Shown here one piece after another: positions 23,487 through 32,342 of a stretch of 51,785 nucleotides of DNA (positions are counted from its first letter, which is position 1; every line of letters begins with the position of its first letter). This DNA is from an uncultured Clostridia bacterium (lineage in GTDB: Bacteria; Bacillota; Clostridia; Oscillospirales; Ruminococcaceae). The notes below the pieces were generated by a model. It was not told the DNA's origin, made no database searches, and saw only the letters and a list, made by a program, of their open reading frames with translations. The position numbers and the translations under genes are program-made. Where the stretch lies: the NCBI GenBank assembly GCA_947630555.1, contig CANRIA010000015.1, positions 1 through 51,785 of the forward strand, read 5' to 3'.

Positions 23487-23954
23487 ATGAAAAAGCTGCA
23501 TTATTACAAGGAAAAAACAAAATATTTTCATTTAGCAGTTATATTATTGTTTTCATATATAATGATTTATTTGTATTTGATAAGAAAAGATAAAGTTGAT
23601 GCAATTATACTTTTGTTTATTCTAATGATTCTCGTTCAAATGTATGAGTGCTTTGAAGGCATCGTTATTATGTATAAAAAGCTGAAATGCAAATCGAAAG
23701 GTACACTGTACGAGGGAATGATAATCGGAAAAATCGGTCATAGCACACATAGGAAGGGATATTTTTATCAACTTGTCGTGTTATATAGTAATGGTAAAGT
23801 TAAGACCCCATACATACAATCAAAGCTTGTCGACAAAATAAAAAGCAAAAAATGTAAGGTTTATGAATATAACAAAATAACGTATATTGATGGGTTTGAA
23901 TTATGTAACAAGGGTGGAAAAGGTATTGATATACGGATAATAAAAGAAGATTAG
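23487..23954 (+). CDS. AT-rich orphan membrane protein of unknown function
   Basis: I do not recognise this 155-residue protein. It starts MKKLHYYKEKTKYFHLA and has two hydrophobic helices (about 14-31 and 38-60), followed by a Lys-rich, predicted cytoplasmic domain with alternating beta-like segments (YQLVVLYSNGKVKTPYIQS). The coding sequence is strikingly AT-rich and uses AAA, ATA and TAT far more than its neighbours, which suggests recent transfer. It adjoins the disrupted repeat copy 3. The ATG at 23487 has GAGGTC upstream. It is likely a real gene because the frame fills the gap between the repeat and dapL. Confidence 0.65.
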   Translation: MKKLHYYKEKTKYFHLAVILLFSYIMIYLYLIRKDKVDAIILLFILMILVQMYECFEGIVIMYKKLKCKSKGTLYEGMIIGKIGHSTHRKGYFYQLVVLYSNGKVKTPYIQSKLVDKIKSKKCKVYEYNKITYIDGFELCNKGGKGIDIRIIKED

Positions 23955-24025
23955 TTTTATAGCTTCTGATTTATATTAGTAATACTTTTGTTTAAAGAAA
24001 AAATTATAAAAAAGGACTGATCAAA

Positions 24026-25228
24026 ATGGTTAAAATCAACGAAAATTTTCTGAGCATGAAGAAAAACTACCTGTTCATCGAGATCGCAAAAAGGGTGAAA
24101 GCTTTCTCGCAGGCGCACCCCGATGCCGACATCATCAGAATGGGCATTGGCGACGTTACCCTGCCGATAGCCCCTGCCGCGGTGGAAGCGATGAAAAAAG
24201 CCGCCGACGAAATGGGCGTCAAAGAGACCTTCCGCGGCTATGAGGACAGCGGCGCAGGCTATGATTTTCTCAAAGAGGCGGTGGCTAAGTATTACAACAG
24301 CTTCGGCGCGAATGTCAAGGCTGATGAGATACGCATAAACGACGGCGCTAAGGCAGACTGCGGCAATATTGTGGATATTTTCGGTGACGACAACGTTGTT
24401 ATGATAACCGACCCTGCCTATCCTGTGTATGTAGATACCAACCTTATGAACGGCAGAAAGATAATATACGCCGATTCTACCGAGGAAAACGGCTTTGCCG
24501 CAATGCCTGATGACAGCGTGCACGCGGACATTATCTACCTGTGTTCGCCCAACAACCCCACGGGCTCGGTATACACAAAAGAGCAGCTGAAAAAGTGGGT
24601 CGACTACGCCAACAAAAACGGCTCTGTTATAATCTTCGATGCGGCGTATGAATCGTTTATCTCCGAGCCCGACCTGCCGAGGAGCATTTTTCAGATAGAG
24701 GGTGCGCGCACCTGCGCTATCGAGATGTGCTCGCTTTCAAAAACCGCAGGTTTCACGGGTATGCGCTGCGGCTACACTGTAATTCCCGAGGAGCTGAAAG
24801 TTACAGCTTCCGACGGGAGCGATGTGTACCTTGCACAGCTGTGGGGAAGACGTCAGGGCAGCAAGTTCAACGGCGTATCATACCCCGTGCAGAGGGCGGC
24901 AGAGGCAATATTTACCGATGAAGGTCAGAAGCAGATAAAGGTGAATATCGACTACTACCGCGAAAATGCTCGAATAATCGCCTCAACGCTGGACGAAATG
25001 GGCATATACTACACTGGCGGCAAAAACTCGCCTTACATATGGCTAAAATGCCCGGGCGGTCTTGGCAGCTGGGAATTTTTCGACAAGCTGCTGGAGGAAG
25101 CGAACGTTGTTGGCACACCCGGCGAGGGCTTTGGCAAAAACGGCGAGGGCTATTTCAGGCTGACGGCTTTCGGCGACAGAGAGCGCACCAAGCAGGCTAT
25201 GGAGCGTTTTAAGGCGCTTAAATTCTGA
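24026..25228 (+). CDS. dapL: LL-diaminopimelate aminotransferase
   Basis: DapL is a PLP enzyme that turns tetrahydrodipicolinate directly into LL-diaminopimelate using glutamate, bypassing the succinylase and acetylase routes. The 400-residue product begins INENFLSMKKNYLFIEIAKRV and shows the family's RMGIGDVTLPIAPAA, FRGYEDSGAGY, NDGAKADCGNI and SPNNPTGSVY segments. The PLP lysine is Lys239 in CSLSKTAGFTG. AAAGGACTG precedes the ATG. With dapF upstream it completes the path to meso-diaminopimelate. The dpaAB genes, which draw on the same early intermediate, lie convergent just downstream. Confidence 0.94.
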   Translation: MVKINENFLSMKKNYLFIEIAKRVKAFSQAHPDADIIRMGIGDVTLPIAPAAVEAMKKAADEMGVKETFRGYEDSGAGYDFLKEAVAKYYNSFGANVKADEIRINDGAKADCGNIVDIFGDDNVVMITDPAYPVYVDTNLMNGRKIIYADSTEENGFAAMPDDSVHADIIYLCSPNNPTGSVYTKEQLKKWVDYANKNGSVIIFDAAYESFISEPDLPRSIFQIEGARTCAIEMCSLSKTAGFTGMRCGYTVIPEELKVTASDGSDVYLAQLWGRRQGSKFNGVSYPVQRAAEAIFTDEGQKQIKVNIDYYRENARIIASTLDEMGIYYTGGKNSPYIWLKCPGGLGSWEFFDKLLEEANVVGTPGEGFGKNGEGYFRLTAFGDRERTKQAMERFKALKF

Positions 25229-25246
25229 TAATTCTTATAAAGTATT

Positions 25247-25276
25247 ACACCCGGCTGAAGATAGTCGGGTGTTTTT
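25247..25276 (+). terminator. dapL terminator
   Basis: ACACCCGGCT (25247-25256) pairs with AGTCGGGTGT (25263-25272) with one G-T pair, followed by TTTTTG. Confidence 0.88.
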
Positions 25277-25277
25277 G

Positions 25278-25868
25278 TTAGTATGGTCGTATAACGGGCT
25301 GCATCTGTTTGCCTTCAAGCGCGGCGCAAATGCTGTCGGGGATAAGCTCAAAGTGCGCTATCATGCTGTTAGGCTTGTGCTCAAAGTCGTCCTGCCCGTA
25401 GGGTACAAAAAAGAAATTGCGGCAGTTTTGCAAAAAGCCTATGTTCTTCGCAGCTGCGCCCAAAGCATCGTTGGTGGCAATGGCAAGCACAACGGGTCGC
25501 GAGTTGCGTATGTGAGATTTGACCGCCATGGTGACGGGTGTGTCAGTAACGCCTGTTGCAAGTTTTGCGGCGGTGTTGCCCGTGCACGGCGATACTACCA
25601 GTATGTCAAGCAGCTTTTTCGGGCCTATCGGCTCGGCGGCTTCGATAGACGAAATAATTTTTCTGCCGCAGATGCGCTCTAACTTTGCAATATTTTCTTC
25701 GCTGTCCCCAAAGCGCGACGATATGGAAGATGCGTTAAAAGACATTATCGGAAAAATATCGCAGCCGAGTTCTTTTAGCCTCTCTACCGCCGCGAACGAC
25801 TTTTCAAACGTGCAGAACGAGCCGCACATAGCATAGCCCACTTTTAAGCCGCTAAGCTGTTCATACAT
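25278..25868 (-). CDS. dpaB: Dipicolinate synthase subunit B (flavoprotein)
   Basis: With DpaA this subunit makes dipicolinic acid, the calcium-binding spore-core solute, from the diaminopimelate-pathway intermediate. The 196-residue product is flavoprotein-like: VGYAMCGSFCTFEKS at the N-terminus, VVSPCTGNTAAKLATGVTDTPVTMAVKSHIR in two parts through the middle, and ATNDALGAAAKNIG. Its ATG overlaps the last eight bases of dpaA (ATGTATGA), so translation is coupled. In Bacillus the pair is expressed in the mother cell. Confidence 0.94.
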   Translation of the reverse strand: MYEQLSGLKVGYAMCGSFCTFEKSFAAVERLKELGCDIFPIMSFNASSISSRFGDSEENIAKLERICGRKIISSIEAAEPIGPKKLLDILVVSPCTGNTAAKLATGVTDTPVTMAVKSHIRNSRPVVLAIATNDALGAAAKNIGFLQNCRNFFFVPYGQDDFEHKPNSMIAHFELIPDSICAALEGKQMQPVIRPY

Positions 25869-26748
25869 CGTAAAGCCCCCTTTCGCGGCAGATGTTGAGC
25901 ACAGTGTCCGCGATTATTATGCCCGATGTAACAGGGGCGGTCTTGCCGGGGAGAGATAAAGCCCATATAACCTTCAGCCGCATATCCGAAGCCGCCGCAA
26001 GGTCAACGCCGCCCGGCTTTGAGGCTAGGTCTATAATAAGGGTGTCGCGGTCGATGCAGTTCAGTTTTTCGCCGTCAAGAAGCTGCACGGGCACTGTGTT
26101 TATAATAATATCTTTGCCGCCGAGATGTTTTGCAAGAGATGTCATAGGCAGCGCAATATAGCCGAGAGTACGGGCGAAAGCTAAGTCTCTCTGTTTGCGC
26201 GCCGCGATATGTACCCTTGCACCTAAAGCCGCAAACACTCGCGCCGCAGCTTTTGCAACGTTGCCGAAGCCGAGTATCAGCACATCGCTGCCGTGAATGG
26301 TCTTCGGGGTGTTTTCAATGGCTATCTGCAATGCGCCCTCGGCGGTGGGAACACAGTTTTCTACAATAAGTTCTTCGCGAGTGAAATAGTCTGCAAATTC
26401 TATGCCGCTTTGGCGGAAAATATCCTGCACATCGCTGCCCAGTTTGCCGCCGACGATAAGAGCGCTGCTTTTTAAATGCCTGCATACCTCTTTAAGGGGT
26501 ATTTCTTTATCTGTAGAAAACGGCGCGTTCACGTTCACGCCGTCGTTTGAGGCAACAAGCGGCAAAATGGCAACATCGGGCGAATATGGCAGCTGTTCTA
26601 AAGAATCTACAGCAATACAGCCCTTTGCAGGGTGCTCGCCGCTGAGACCTAAAGTATACACAGTGCAGCCTTTTTCAGCCATGTGCTGCGCTAAGAAGTT
26701 CTGCCGAAGGTCGCCGCCTATAACAAGAAAAGTAAGTGATATATCCAT
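25861..26748 (-). CDS. dpaA: Dipicolinate synthase subunit A
   Basis: This NAD(P)-dependent subunit works with DpaB in dipicolinate synthesis during sporulation. The 295-residue product has an N-terminal domain starting ISLTFLVIGGDLRQ and a Rossmann fold with VLILGFGNVAKAAARVFAALG. The region IIDLASKPGGVDL is typical of the family. AAGGAGTAACT sits before the ATG at 26748. It heads the two-gene dpaAB operon and converges with dapL. Its presence argues that the organism can form spores. Confidence 0.94.
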   Translation of the reverse strand: MDISLTFLVIGGDLRQNFLAQHMAEKGCTVYTLGLSGEHPAKGCIAVDSLEQLPYSPDVAILPLVASNDGVNVNAPFSTDKEIPLKEVCRHLKSSALIVGGKLGSDVQDIFRQSGIEFADYFTREELIVENCVPTAEGALQIAIENTPKTIHGSDVLILGFGNVAKAAARVFAALGARVHIAARKQRDLAFARTLGYIALPMTSLAKHLGGKDIIINTVPVQLLDGEKLNCIDRDTLIIDLASKPGGVDLAAASDMRLKVIWALSLPGKTAPVTSGIIIADTVLNICRERGLYDV

Positions 26749-26814
26749 AGTTACTCCTTATCCTTTAATAGTATAATAAAATAAAGCTGATGTTCTTTGA
26801 GAATATCTCTATAC

Positions 26815-26844
26815 ATTATATGAATAAAGCGCTTTGGCGGTCAA
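26815..26844 (-). promoter_or_regulatory. Candidate dpaA promoter
   Basis: On the minus strand TTGACC (26839-26844) and TATAAT (26815-26820) are 18 bases apart. The -10 can also be read as CATATAAT, close to a sigma-E type CATACAAT element, so the sigma factor is uncertain. Confidence 0.45.
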
Positions 26845-26934
26845 TGTTTTGAAAAGGCAAGTATATTTTCATTCTGCTCGTCATATAGATTAGTATCACA
26901 AATGTACAAACATAACAAGCATTGGAGGAATACT

Positions 26935-27522
26935 ATGTTTATCAAAACTGTAAAGATCAAAAGCTTTTGGGCGGCTGTAACGGTGCTGGCGATAGTTGTG
27001 GTAGCCGCCGCGGCGGTGCTGTTCGCATTCAAGCACGCACAAGAAAAGACCGCTGCCTACCGCATGACCAACGAAACGCAAAGGCAGCAGTTTATCAAAG
27101 ACCTCGGCTGGAAAGTCTCGGACGAATATGATACTTGCAGGATAGTTATCATACCCGAAGAATTTGACGAGGTGTATAAAAATTACAACGACCTGCAAAA
27201 GCAGCAGGGTTTTGACCTGACGGAATATAAGGGCAGAACGGTTGAAATTTATTCGTATCCGGTGTATAATTATGAGGGGGAGCAAAACGTCATGATGAAC
27301 CTGATGATATGTGACGGTATGCTGATTGGCGGCGACGTTTGCTGCACCGAGCTTGACGGTTTTATGCACGGTCTTAAAAAGCCGCAGACAAATGTTACCA
27401 CCACAGACAGCGCGGTAACAGACGTTACAGAAAGCACTCCCGACGTTACCACAACACCGTGTGCTGATGATGCTTTGGCAGAGCAGTCGACCACTACCGA
27501 CGAAAGCTCACAGGCAGCATAG
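26935..27522 (+). CDS. DUF4830-type membrane-anchored protein
   Basis: This protein of 195 residues matches my memory of the DUF4830 family in Clostridia, function unknown. It has one N-terminal membrane helix (about 10-30, WAAVTVLAIVVVAAAAVLFAF) and an extracytoplasmic domain with DLGWKVSDEYDTCRIVIIPEEFDEVYKNYNDLQKQQGFDL, seen here in parts, and IGGDVCCTELDGFMHGL. A Thr/Ser-rich, probably unstructured tail (about 150-195) follows. The ATG at 26935 has GGAGGAA six bases upstream. It stands between dpaA (divergent) and rsuA (24 bases downstream, same strand). Confidence 0.75.
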   Translation: MFIKTVKIKSFWAAVTVLAIVVVAAAAVLFAFKHAQEKTAAYRMTNETQRQQFIKDLGWKVSDEYDTCRIVIIPEEFDEVYKNYNDLQKQQGFDLTEYKGRTVEIYSYPVYNYEGEQNVMMNLMICDGMLIGGDVCCTELDGFMHGLKKPQTNVTTTDSAVTDVTESTPDVTTTPCADDALAEQSTTTDESSQAA

Positions 27523-27545
27523 ATACATAATAAGGAAGTATAAAA

Positions 27546-28256
27546 ATGGCAGAGATGATAAGGCTCGATAAGTTCATATCCTCGCAGAGGGGCGATATTT
27601 CGCGCTCTGATGTGAAAAGGCTGTGCGCCGCAGGGAAAGTTACGGTAAACGGCAGCGCTAAAGTAAAAAGCGATATGAAGATAACTTCGGACGATGAAGT
27701 GCGCGTTGACGGCGAGAAGATAGAGTACAAAAAATTTATATACATAATGCTCAACAAGCCGCAGGGGGTAGTCTGTTCCACAAGGGACGGACTGTCTCCT
27801 ACGGTGCTTTCGCTGATACCCGAAAATATGCGCCGAAGCGGTCTTTTTCCTGCCGGCAGACTGGATAAGGACACCGAGGGTTTTGTGCTTATTACAGATG
27901 ACGGCGAGTTTGCGCATAAGATACTATCACCCAAAAGCCATGTGCCAAAAAGATATTTTGTTCGGCTTGAAAGACCGATAGGGGAGGAGTATGCGCGAAA
28001 GTTTGAGCAGGGTATTTTTTTGGACGGCGAAAAATGTCTGCCTGCGCAGCTTGAAAAAGGCGAGGACGAGTGCAGCTGCTATGTTACACTTCATCAAGGA
28101 ATGTATCACCAAATTAAAAGAATGTTTGAAACGCTGGGAAATAAAGTCATATATTTAAAGCGCCTGAGCATAGGAAATATTAAGCTGCGTGAAGATCTGC
28201 CGCTTGGCGGGTGTATAGAAATAATGCACAAAGAAATTGAAAAAATCGCATACTAA
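27546..28256 (+). CDS. rsuA: 16S rRNA pseudouridine synthase RsuA family
   Basis: This cytoplasmic enzyme isomerises a uridine in ribosomal RNA, probably U516 of 16S rRNA. The 236-residue product has an N-terminal S4 RNA-binding domain (RLDKFISSQRG...AAGKVTVNG) and a catalytic domain with MLNKPQGVVCSTRDG and Asp107 in GRLDKDTEGF. The HQGMYHQIKRMFETLGNKV and YLKRLSIGNIKL blocks follow, as in short Firmicute RsuA proteins. An RluB-type 23S target is the alternative. An AAGGAAGT site precedes the ATG. Confidence 0.88.
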   Translation: MAEMIRLDKFISSQRGDISRSDVKRLCAAGKVTVNGSAKVKSDMKITSDDEVRVDGEKIEYKKFIYIMLNKPQGVVCSTRDGLSPTVLSLIPENMRRSGLFPAGRLDKDTEGFVLITDDGEFAHKILSPKSHVPKRYFVRLERPIGEEYARKFEQGIFLDGEKCLPAQLEKGEDECSCYVTLHQGMYHQIKRMFETLGNKVIYLKRLSIGNIKLREDLPLGGCIEIMHKEIEKIAY

Positions 28257-28336
28257 TTTGACATGCTCTTTTTGTGAGGGCAGGAATTTAGGCAATATAA
28301 ATAAATGAATGTTCTAAAGTTTAGTAAAAAAACATC

Positions 28337-28365
28337 TTGCCGTATTGCAAATTTTTTGGTATTAT
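28337..28365 (+). promoter_or_regulatory. msmK promoter
   Basis: TTGCCG (28337-28342) and TATTAT (28360-28365) are 17 bases apart with a TGG extended -10. The leader to the start codon is about 75 bases. Confidence 0.65.
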
Positions 28366-28445
28366 ATTAGTATAGCTAAAAGTATGGTGCAGCGTTAAGG
28401 TGCAGGTACAGATTAGCAATAAAAATAATTGGAGGTTCTCAAGAG

Positions 28446-29588
28446 ATGGCAAGTGTATCATTAAGAGAGATCTATAAAAAGTACCCCGGCGGCGTCGTTG
28501 CCGTTTCCGACTGTAACATTGAGATCAAGGACAAGGAATTTATAATCCTTGTTGGACCTTCCGGCTGCGGTAAATCAACCACGCTGAGAATGATCGCAGG
28601 TCTTGAGGAGATCACCGAAGGTGAACTTTATATCGGCGACAGACTCGTTAACGACATCGCTCCTAAGGACAGAGATATAGCAATGGTTTTCCAGAACTAC
28701 GCTCTGTACCCCCACATGACTGTTTTTGAAAACATGGCATTTGGTCTTAAGCTCCGCAAGGTGCCTAAGGACGAGATAGCCAGAAAGGTTGAAGAAGCTG
28801 CAAGAATACTCGACATTGCTCACCTGCTCGACAGAAAGCCTAAGGCTCTTTCGGGTGGTCAGAGACAGAGAGTTGCGCTTGGACGTGCAATAGTACGTGA
28901 GCCGCAGGTTTTCCTGCTTGACGAGCCTCTTTCCAACCTCGATGCTAAACTGAGAGCGCAGATGAGAACTGAGATATCCAAGCTCCACAAGAAGCTCGGT
29001 ACAACGTTCATCTATGTAACTCACGACCAGACAGAAGCTATGACGATGGGCGACCGTATAGTTGTTATGAAAGACGGTTACATTCAGCAGATAGATTCAC
29101 CTACCAACCTCTATCAGAACCCTGTAAACCAGTTCGTTGCAGGATTTATCGGATCGCCGCAGATGAACTTCATAGACGGTACTCTGCGCAAGATCGACGG
29201 CAAATACAGCGTAGAATTCGGCTCTGAGGACACCAAGACCACCAGAGGCAAGAAATACTATGTTGAAATTCCCGACGAGAAGGCTGATGCAGAAGTTCTC
29301 GAACCGCACGTAGATCAGGAAATAGTTCTCGGTGTACGTCCCGAGTGCCTGCATGATGAAGAAGACTTCATTGCTGCCGCTACCACAGGCGTTGTAGAAG
29401 CAGAAGTAGAAGTTACCGAAATGATGGGTGCTGAAACTTATCTGTACATCAACTGCGAGGGCATAAGCCTTACCGCAAGAGTTTCGCCGCGTTCTACCGC
29501 ACGTCCTCAGGATCACATCAAGATCGCTATTGATCCTCACAGAATTCATCTGTTTGATAAAGAGACTGAGAAGTCGCTGCTTAACTAA
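28446..29588 (+). CDS. msmK: Multiple-sugar ABC transporter ATPase (MsmK/UgpC/MalK type)
   Basis: This cytoplasmic ATPase of CUT1 sugar importers has 380 residues. It has Walker [10 protein letters not shown] (Lys43), [14 protein letters not shown], signature LSGGQRQR, Walker [13 protein letters not shown] and VTHDQTEAM, plus the C-terminal OB-fold/TOBE region with VRPECLH. It is encoded alone, as in bacteria where one MsmK serves several importers. Strong codon bias matches the receptor-permease genes at 15.3-18.7 kb, its likely partner. A perfect GGAGG site and its own promoter and terminator are present. Confidence 0.94.
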   Translation: MASVSLREIYKKYPGGVVAVSDCNIEIKDKEFIILVGPSGCGKSTTLRMIAGLEEITEGELYIGDRLVNDIAPKDRDIAMVFQNYALYPHMTVFENMAFGLKLRKVPKDEIARKVEEAARILDIAHLLDRKPKALSGGQRQRVALGRAIVREPQVFLLDEPLSNLDAKLRAQMRTEISKLHKKLGTTFIYVTHDQTEAMTMGDRIVVMKDGYIQQIDSPTNLYQNPVNQFVAGFIGSPQMNFIDGTLRKIDGKYSVEFGSEDTKTTRGKKYYVEIPDEKADAEVLEPHVDQEIVLGVRPECLHDEEDFIAAATTGVVEAEVEVTEMMGAETYLYINCEGISLTARVSPRSTARPQDHIKIAIDPHRIHLFDKETEKSLLN

Positions 29589-29601
29589 TTCAAAGCGCTT
29601 T

Positions 29602-29631
29602 ATCCCCCCTGTTTTGCGCAGGGGGATTTTT
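29602..29631 (+). terminator. msmK terminator
   Basis: ATCCCCCCTG (29602-29611) pairs with CAGGGGGAT (29619-29627) with one bulged C, followed by TTTTTG. Confidence 0.85.
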
Positions 29632-29661
29632 GTATCATGATATTTTGGGGGAGTTTGCATA

Positions 29662-30855
29662 GTGGAGCAAAATGTTGCAGCAGCAAAAACAGGCAGCGCA
29701 GAAAAAGCCAAAAGCAGCCATAATTATGGCATAGACCTTATGCGGATAGTCGCTATGTATATGATAGTTATTATTCATGTGCTCAACGGCGGCGGCGTGC
29801 TGAACAAAGAGGTGTCTATGCCGGGCAGGGTAATAGATGTATATATATTGGCTTTGGTGTACTGCTGCGTAAATTGCTATGCGCTTATAAGCGGCTTTGT
29901 AGGCTATGAAAAAAATAAATATGGGCATAAGTTTTCCGGCTTTATATATTTGTGGATACAGGCAGTGTTTTATGGCATTTTGATAACGGCTGTGTTCGAT
30001 ATATTCTCTCTGGCAGAGGTCGGCGCAGGAAAGTATATCCGCGCGGCGCTGCCCGTGACTTCATATCAGTACTGGTATTTTTCAGCTTATGCAGGCGTTG
30101 TGCTAATTGCGCCTTATTTGAATATGCTGATAGATAAATTTGATAAGAAAACAGCCTTTACCTCTTGCATCGGTCTGACTGCGGCGTTGTCGTTAGGCAG
30201 CATGATGGGCGCGGTTTTTGGAAAAGACCCTTTTGCAATCAAAAACGGCTATTCGTTTTTGTGGCTGGCAGTGCTTTATTTCTTCGGGGGGGTAATCAAA
30301 AAGTACGAGCTGCATCAGCGGCTGAAAAGCAAGAAGCTATGGCTTGCTGTTATATTTAACTGTGTTATATTCACGGGACTCAGTAAAATTGTGATACGAA
30401 ATATAAATATCAGAACTTCGAGCTATTTTATTAAGGAAAGTATTTTATTTTCGTATGTTTCACCTACCATGCTTATCATGTCGCTGGCGTTTCTGCTGTT
30501 GTTTGCAAATATCAAGGTCGACGGAATAATGCGTAAGATCGTTAAGTTTGCCGCGCCTGCAACATTCGGCGTATATCTCATACACGTGCAGCAGCTGATA
30601 TATAATAATTATATAGTTGATCGTTTTGAGTGGGCGGCGAAATTACCGGGCATCTTAACACCGCTTGTTGTTTTGGGTATCTCGCTTGCGATATTGATAG
30701 TCTGCCTTATAATTGACAGGCTTAGAATAGCGCTGTTTGATCTTTTAAGAATAAGAAAATTATCTCAAAAGACAGACACATTGCTGCATAAAGCGGCAGA
30801 CAGCATATGCAGTAAAGTTTTTAAAACGTTTGAAAAAGAACAAAATATGGAGTGA
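29662..30855 (+). CDS. Acyltransferase 3 family membrane protein
   Basis: This family O-acylates cell-surface polysaccharides or peptidoglycan, moving acyl groups across the membrane. The 397-residue product has about ten hydrophobic helices and begins with the family block YGIDLMRIVAMYMIVIIHV, whose final His is the conserved catalytic histidine. The segment YWYFSAYAGVVLIAPYLN is also typical. The start is a GTG preceded by GGGGGAG. The SGNH hydrolase gene begins four bases after its stop, and the two are probably cotranslated. The acceptor is unknown. Confidence 0.85.
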   Translation: MEQNVAAAKTGSAEKAKSSHNYGIDLMRIVAMYMIVIIHVLNGGGVLNKEVSMPGRVIDVYILALVYCCVNCYALISGFVGYEKNKYGHKFSGFIYLWIQAVFYGILITAVFDIFSLAEVGAGKYIRAALPVTSYQYWYFSAYAGVVLIAPYLNMLIDKFDKKTAFTSCIGLTAALSLGSMMGAVFGKDPFAIKNGYSFLWLAVLYFFGGVIKKYELHQRLKSKKLWLAVIFNCVIFTGLSKIVIRNINIRTSSYFIKESILFSYVSPTMLIMSLAFLLLFANIKVDGIMRKIVKFAAPATFGVYLIHVQQLIYNNYIVDRFEWAAKLPGILTPLVVLGISLAILIVCLIIDRLRIALFDLLRIRKLSQKTDTLLHKAADSICSKVFKTFEKEQNME

Positions 30856-30859
30856 TATT

Positions 30860-32179
30860 ATGAATAAAAGAATTTTAGCAGGTCTGGCGGCGGCAGTTAT
30901 GACCTTTGGTATGTGCGGCTGCTCAAATTCGGGCAGCAGTGCGAGCCCTGAAAGCGGCTCAACCGGCGGTGATAGCAGTGCGGCAGTAAATGAAAGCAGT
31001 ACGGCTGACAGCACTGCGGAAAGTACGGAAAACTCTTCGCAGACAGACGAGCCGCAGCCCGAAACGTATGAAGAATATTATGAGATAATGAAGCAGAAAA
31101 GCCTTTGCTCGCTGGGCAATACCGCGGCTATGAAGAAAGTTATAGAAAAGGCGAAAAATGGCGAGGAATTGACACTTTCGTTCATAGGCGGCTCAATTAC
31201 AGAGGGCTATACCGTAAACGCTGCAAAGTGCTATGCCGCTAATACCTATGTCTGGTTTATGAAGCAGTATGGCACTAACGGCGAGAAGGTGCATTATGTA
31301 AACGCAGGGCTTAGCGGCACACCTTCGATACTCGGCTCTTTCAGGCTGGAGCGAGATGTGCTTGCAAACGACCCCGACGTGCTGTTTATTGAGTTTGCCG
31401 TAAACGACGGCACCGATATAAATTATCTTACAGCGTATGAGGGCATTATTCGTTCTGCATATGCCAAAAACCCCGATATTGCTATAGTTTTGCTGTTTGC
31501 AAGAACGGAAGACGGCTATACCGCGCAGGACGGCATGAAGAAAATAGGCGAGTATTATGACCTGCCTATGATAAGCTATGCCGACGGCATAACCTACCTT
31601 ATGGATAACGGACAGCTGACGTGGAAAGAGTTTTCAAAAGACGGCTCGCACCCGAATTTGCACGGACATGAAATGGTAACAGATATGATAAGCTACTATT
31701 TTGAGCAGGTCGAGGCGGCACAGGAACCGAGCGAGTATGTATATCCCGAAGAACCCATGTACAGCGAGCAGTATGTAAACTGCCATATACTTGAGAGCGA
31801 TGCCCTTACACCCGAAAGCCTTGGCAGCTGGGAGGCAGGCAGCAACATAAATACTTTTGACAAGGGCTGGACTTTCAAAGGCAGCGCCGATAAAAACGAG
31901 CCGATAGTTTTCAAGGCGAAGGGCACTGACCTGTATCTGCTGTTTAAGGAAAATTCCGCAGGCAGCGGCATGGGCAGCGTTAAAGTTACCTGCACAGACG
32001 AAAGCGGCAACGCGCAGGACACCTTGGTAGAGGGCGAGACTTCGGGCGGCTGGGGCGACCCGACTGTTGCAAGCATAGCCGCGGGCGAGGAAAGCCACGA
32101 GTACACCATAAGCATTGAAATGCTTGAGGGCACTGAAAACAAGGAATTTCAGATACTTGGACTCGGCTATAAAGAGTAA
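30860..32179 (+). CDS. SGNH/GDSL-type esterase lipoprotein
   Basis: This is a predicted secreted carbohydrate esterase or acyltransferase of 439 residues. The signal peptide ends GMCGC with Cys21 as probable lipid anchor, followed by a Ser/Glu/Thr-rich spacer (about 22-65). The SGNH blocks are visible: Ser in FIGGSITEG, Gly in NAGLSGTPSI, Asn in EFAVNDGT and Asp/His in DGSHPNLHGH. The last 150 residues look like a beta-sandwich add-on domain. It follows the acyltransferase gene by four bases. In many bacteria these two activities are fused in one OafA-type protein, so the pair may act together on a surface glycan. Confidence 0.85.
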   Translation: MNKRILAGLAAAVMTFGMCGCSNSGSSASPESGSTGGDSSAAVNESSTADSTAESTENSSQTDEPQPETYEEYYEIMKQKSLCSLGNTAAMKKVIEKAKNGEELTLSFIGGSITEGYTVNAAKCYAANTYVWFMKQYGTNGEKVHYVNAGLSGTPSILGSFRLERDVLANDPDVLFIEFAVNDGTDINYLTAYEGIIRSAYAKNPDIAIVLLFARTEDGYTAQDGMKKIGEYYDLPMISYADGITYLMDNGQLTWKEFSKDGSHPNLHGHEMVTDMISYYFEQVEAAQEPSEYVYPEEPMYSEQYVNCHILESDALTPESLGSWEAGSNINTFDKGWTFKGSADKNEPIVFKAKGTDLYLLFKENSAGSGMGSVKVTCTDESGNAQDTLVEGETSGGWGDPTVASIAAGEESHEYTISIEMLEGTENKEFQILGLGYKE

Positions 32180-32184
32180 GAATA

Positions 32185-32218
32185 GAAGGGGAAGCAGTTG
32201 CGCTTTCCCTTTGTTTTT
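32185..32218 (+). terminator. Terminator after the esterase gene
   Basis: AAGGGGAAGC pairs with GCTTTCCCTT across AGTTGC with one mismatch, followed by TGTTTTTG. Confidence 0.75.
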
Positions 32219-32250
32219 GCAGAAAATCTTATAAGGCGGCATAAAGCTAC

Positions 32251-32279
32251 TTGATTTTGGCGGCAGATTATGTTATAAT
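32251..32279 (+). promoter_or_regulatory. Promoter of the PurF-like gene
   Basis: TTGATT (32251-32256) and TATAAT (32274-32279) are 17 bases apart with a TGT extended -10. The leader contains a GGTCT/AGACC hairpin before the GGGAGG ribosome site. Confidence 0.75.
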
Positions 32280-32342
32280 TTTAATGTGTTATTCTATGCA
32301 AGTCGGTCTTAAAGAGACCTACAAATTCGGGAGGTAAAAATT

